A DNA stretch of 8,510 nt, taken from positions 1-8,510 of the forward strand of contig JAHZKS010000016.1 of assembly GCA_022600235.1 (NCBI GenBank). The letters are read 5' to 3'. How positions within the stretch are numbered: position 1 is the stretch's first letter; each line of letters starts with the position of its first letter. The notes under the pieces are model-generated. The model was not told the DNA's origin. It searched no databases and saw nothing but the letters and a program-made list of their open reading frames with translations. The position numbers and the translations under genes were made by a program. Origin of the DNA: Alphaproteobacteria bacterium. GTDB taxonomy: Bacteria > Pseudomonadota > Alphaproteobacteria > Rickettsiales > JABSSG01. Below, piece by piece: positions 6,220-8,510 of the stretch.

Positions 6220-6927
6220 ATGAGTAATAATAAAAAATATAAACAGGCGATTGAGTGGGACGGTGTTCATTATAGAAAGGGAGGTAAGGATACATACGTA
6301 CATTTCAGCAAAGCTATACCAAATCCTGAAGACGGTATTTTGTGTACAGATTCTGGCTATACGATTTTTAGTAAGGTTTATCCTGGATCTTGGTGTGAAA
6401 AGAGAGTAGCACAGGTTGGTGAACAAATAGATAAAATGAAGGCATCTATCAATGATCTGCTCGGTTGGGACATCAAAGTTACTGTCGATGGTGAAAAATG
6501 TTCCTTATTTACTCATGATTATTGTGTTAAATCTGGTCGAATTAAGGTAGAGCATAAATTGCCGGATCGTCCATCGGAGGAATATTATGATGTATTAAAA
6601 GACTTATGCCATTCTAAGGTGCTAGTGTATGGCTTAAATCATGATGTGGAAGGTGGTTTCCCTGATTTTCAAAAATCTTACAATAAAGAATGCCAAAACA
6701 GTATTTGGCAGGACCTGGGTTTCGGTAAACATTATAAGCCGAGTCACTGCTATGCTGAGCATGGTTATGAGCAAGTGATAGATCCGGGTTATATTTATAA
6801 TGGAGGTAGAGTATGTCATCATTATAAGCTTGATTGCTCAAGCGGTACGTTGTTTTCTGCAGAGACTGATGGAACTTGTGTTGGCGAAACTCCGTTAACG
6901 TGGCATGAGGTAATAGGTGAGTTGTAA
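6220..6927 (+). CDS. Hypothetical soluble Cys/His-rich protein, second gene of the lipase cassette
   Basis: This 235-residue protein is unrecognised. It is unusually rich in Cys, His, Tyr and Trp. Ten cysteines lie at 42, 59, 94, 102, 130, 158, 177, 199, 206 and 220, including the cluster CHHYKLDC (199-206). This could mean metal binding or, if exported, disulfides. No Sec signal peptide or membrane segment is visible. The regularly spaced CxxxxxxxC pair at 94/102 and HCYAEHGYE (176-184) do not match a zinc-finger pattern I know. The ATG at 6220 has GAGGAG just upstream, slightly closer than ideal. Its last 11 bases overlap the GTG start of the lipase gene, so the two are translationally coupled. 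That is consistent with a chaperone, adaptor or cognate partner of the lipase. The function is inferred only from context. Confidence 0.78.
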   Translation: MSNNKKYKQAIEWDGVHYRKGGKDTYVHFSKAIPNPEDGILCTDSGYTIFSKVYPGSWCEKRVAQVGEQIDKMKASINDLLGWDIKVTVDGEKCSLFTHDYCVKSGRIKVEHKLPDRPSEEYYDVLKDLCHSKVLVYGLNHDVEGGFPDFQKSYNKECQNSIWQDLGFGKHYKPSHCYAEHGYEQVIDPGYIYNGGRVCHHYKLDCSSGTLFSAETDGTCVGETPLTWHEVIGEL

Positions 6928-8119
6928 TTGGTTTATTTCAGATAGTAATCATTGGCTTTTTGCTAAATTTGCTACTCTGAGCTATGATGATTCTCCACGT
7001 TACCATGGGAATGGGTGGGAACCTTATATAACTAGGTCTTCCCATGAACTGGTTGGCTTTTTTGCTTCATCTTTTGTTAATCATGATCTTAAAGCTGTGG
7101 TTGTGGCTTTTAAAGGCTCAGACATTAAGTTTCCTTTTAGTGATTGGTGGGGATCCAACATCTGCTTTATAAGTTCTATAATGAAGTGTGAACCAGCTCA
7201 ATATGTTCATGCAGATTCTTTTGCTAAAAAAATATTGGAGCACTATGCAGGATACTGTGCCGTTCTGGTTGGACATTCATTAGGTGGTGGATTAGCGCAA
7301 TTAGTTGGGATAAAACGAGATATTCCGTCAGTTACTTTTGATTCTCCTGGAACGTTATATCCAGCGCAACATCTATTTTCAGAGAGTCAATATAAAAATG
7401 CTAAGATCATAGCGTATGTTTCAGCTCCAAATATAGTTAATGGTGCTGGAGAGCATTTGGCTCCACTTATTGAAGTTGTTGATACTACTTTTATTACAGA
7501 TTGTGATTTGTGGGGAGGCTATCTGCATTTTACTCTTTCTCAGCATGATATGGAGAAAATTTTAGATAGATTTGATGAAGAAACAGGAAAGCCGATTAGA
7601 TCTACTTCTACAACCAGGGATGGAATGTTTAATACCCAAGAGAAATTTGCTAAATTATGTGGTGCTGCTAACAGTATTGAAATGCAATATTTGGTTAATT
7701 GTCCATCGGTGTTGAGTAAAAATGAAAGTTTAATCAAACTATTGAAAGGTAGTATGATTTTTGAGAAAAATTTTATTCAAATTGAACAGAGTTTTCCTTT
7801 TCTAAAATCTGGGAAAAAATGTGAGGGGTATAGTTACAAAGTTCTTGCTGAAGAGTATCGCGAAGAAGTATTAGAGCAAACAAAAAATGAATTTTATGAC
7901 TACATAAATGCTAAGTCAAAAATTACTCAATCTAACAATAAGGAATCAGGTGTGAGGCAAGATGCTGGCAGTAATGATGTTGTGGATATTTACACAACCT
8001 ATGTAAGGTGGAGTATGGAATCTAGAGATGTTATCTTTTATGGGAGAAGTATGAAGGATTTATGTGGCGAGTATTTATGTCATGGTATCTCAAAAACTCC
8101 AATTCATGATGAATTTTAA
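6917..8119 (+). CDS. Class 3-like lipase (alpha/beta-hydrolase) with long C-terminal extension
   Basis: This is a predicted serine lipase or phospholipase of 400 residues. VVAFKGSD (62-69) is the oxyanion-side strand equivalent to the AFRGT of class 3 lipases. VGHSLGGGLAQ (118-128) is the nucleophile elbow, with S121. TFDSPGT (140-146) matches the following GSP strand. APNIVNGAGEH (170-180) lies in the acid-residue region, and QHDMEKILDRFD (209-220) is the likely catalytic His block with H210. Residues from about 230 to the end are not lipase-like: a Lys/Glu-rich and partly Asn/Ser-rich extension I cannot assign, possibly substrate-binding or secretory. There is no N-terminal signal peptide. 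The GTG at 6917 is chosen because GAGG (6907-6910) is six bases upstream and there is no earlier start in the frame. It overlaps the previous gene by 11 nt. A secreted effector or antibacterial toxin is plausible but inferred. Confidence 0.85.
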   Translation: MSCNWFISDSNHWLFAKFATLSYDDSPRYHGNGWEPYITRSSHELVGFFASSFVNHDLKAVVVAFKGSDIKFPFSDWWGSNICFISSIMKCEPAQYVHADSFAKKILEHYAGYCAVLVGHSLGGGLAQLVGIKRDIPSVTFDSPGTLYPAQHLFSESQYKNAKIIAYVSAPNIVNGAGEHLAPLIEVVDTTFITDCDLWGGYLHFTLSQHDMEKILDRFDEETGKPIRSTSTTRDGMFNTQEKFAKLCGAANSIEMQYLVNCPSVLSKNESLIKLLKGSMIFEKNFIQIEQSFPFLKSGKKCEGYSYKVLAEEYREEVLEQTKNEFYDYINAKSKITQSNNKESGVRQDAGSNDVVDIYTTYVRWSMESRDVIFYGRSMKDLCGEYLCHGISKTPIHDEF

Positions 8120-8130
8120 TATTTATTGGT

Positions 8131-8159
8131 TTTCCTTTGTGGTTAAATATATAAGGAAA
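8131..8159 (+). terminator. Weak stem-loop after the lipase gene, possible terminator
   Basis: TTTCCTT (8131-8137) and AAGGAAA (8153-8159) form a 7-bp AT-rich stem with a 15-nt loop, 11 bases past the lipase stop. No T tract follows, so termination would be inefficient or factor-dependent. A run of seven T at 8219-8225 lies further down with only a 5-bp stem before it. The rest of 8160-8229 shows nothing else. Confidence 0.3.
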
Positions 8160-8229
8160 TAGGACTCTCATTGATATAGCTTGATACTGTATTGTTTCCT
8201 GTTAAAAGAGGGGGTTACTTTTTTTATGA

Positions 8230-8306
<77 letters not shown>

Positions 8307-8317
8307 AATTAAAGAGA

Positions 8318-8346
8318 TTTATAAGTTTATTTTCATTTATAATCAA
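8318..8346 (-). promoter_or_regulatory. Promoter for tRNA-Pro
   Basis: On the minus strand, -35 TTGATT (8346-8341) and -10 TATAAA (8323-8318) are 17 nt apart. The predicted start is about 5 nt before the mature tRNA, an ideal arrangement. The -35 again begins CTTG. Confidence 0.65.
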
Positions 8347-8349
8347 GGT

Positions 8350-8510
8350 TTATTTGGATATATTCAAATTATTTAGTATTTTTTCATTCGCATCATGGGA
8401 TTTCTTAGGGTACAATTTTTGTTGTGAGACTGAGAAGTTCTGCTGGGCTAGTGATACCATTAATATTTTGTTAATATTATAATATGATAATAGGGTAATT
8501 GATATGCATA
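8350..8510 (-). CDS. Possible C-terminal end of a gene entering from the right edge
   Basis: One minus-strand frame is open from the window edge for 53 codons to a TAA at 8352-8350. It ends LYPKKSHDANEKILNNLNIS followed by K, which has a plausible charged composition. The other two minus frames close within about 17 codons of the edge. There is no motif and no family match I can make. An overlapping plus-strand frame is also open here, so chance is a real alternative. If real, its stop lies 4 nt before the tRNA-Pro -35 box. Confidence 0.25.
   Translation of the reverse strand, partial: CISITLLSYYNINKILMVSLAQQNFSVSQQKLYPKKSHDANEKILNNLNISK

Noticed and set aside
6614..6841. Minus-strand frames inside the Cys-rich gene
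   Set aside because: They are antisense shadows of a gene with clear start signals and coupling.
6839..6847. Third copy of CAAGCGGTA
   Set aside because: It lies inside coding sequence with no -10 at the right distance on the minus strand, so it is treated as chance.

Overview
The window is AT-rich (roughly one third GC by eye). It carries compact bacterial genes, three tRNAs with encoded CCA ends, UGA used as a normal stop, and promoters whose -35 boxes begin CTTG. With a Coq7-type demethoxyubiquinone hydroxylase, trigger factor directly behind tRNA-Leu, and an alanine/glycine:cation symporter, this points to an alphaproteobacterium. The base composition and gene set fit an obligate intracellular Rickettsiales- or Holosporales-like lineage. 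That placement is inference; there is no rRNA here to test it.

Layout, left to right. Bases 1-361 (-) hold the start of trigger factor, 19 nt behind tRNA-Leu(UAG) (381-465, -). Next is an unrecognised membrane-like protein (543-1124, -) with a clear promoter and a GC-only discriminator. coq7 (1210-1734, +) converges on a gene of 410 codons (1748-2980, -). That gene has a signal peptide-like start cut off by an in-frame TAG at codon 18, and an HNH/EndoVII toxin-like SHH motif near its C-terminus. tRNA-Gly(GCC) (3190-3264, +) follows. A two-gene minus-strand unit then encodes a carboxylesterase (4714-5364) and an AGCS symporter (3356-4666).

The most unusual part is a plus-strand three-gene cassette at 5578-8119: a two-TM protein, a soluble Cys/His-rich protein, and a class-3-like lipase with a long C-terminal extension. 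It is driven by a near-consensus promoter (TTGACA, 17 nt, TAATAT) with a 13-bp palindrome just upstream. Its first gene has a full Shine-Dalgarno and a GTG start, and genes two and three overlap by 11 nt. I recognise neither of the first two products. The arrangement suggests the three proteins act together, perhaps as a lipase effector or toxin with helper or protective partners. The window ends with tRNA-Pro(UGG) (8230-8306, -) with its own promoter, and possibly the tail of a minus-strand gene entering from the right.

Housekeeping pieces (tig, coq7, tRNAs, symporter, esterase) are therefore interleaved with accessory, lineage-specific genes, one of which appears to be decaying or controlled by a stop codon.
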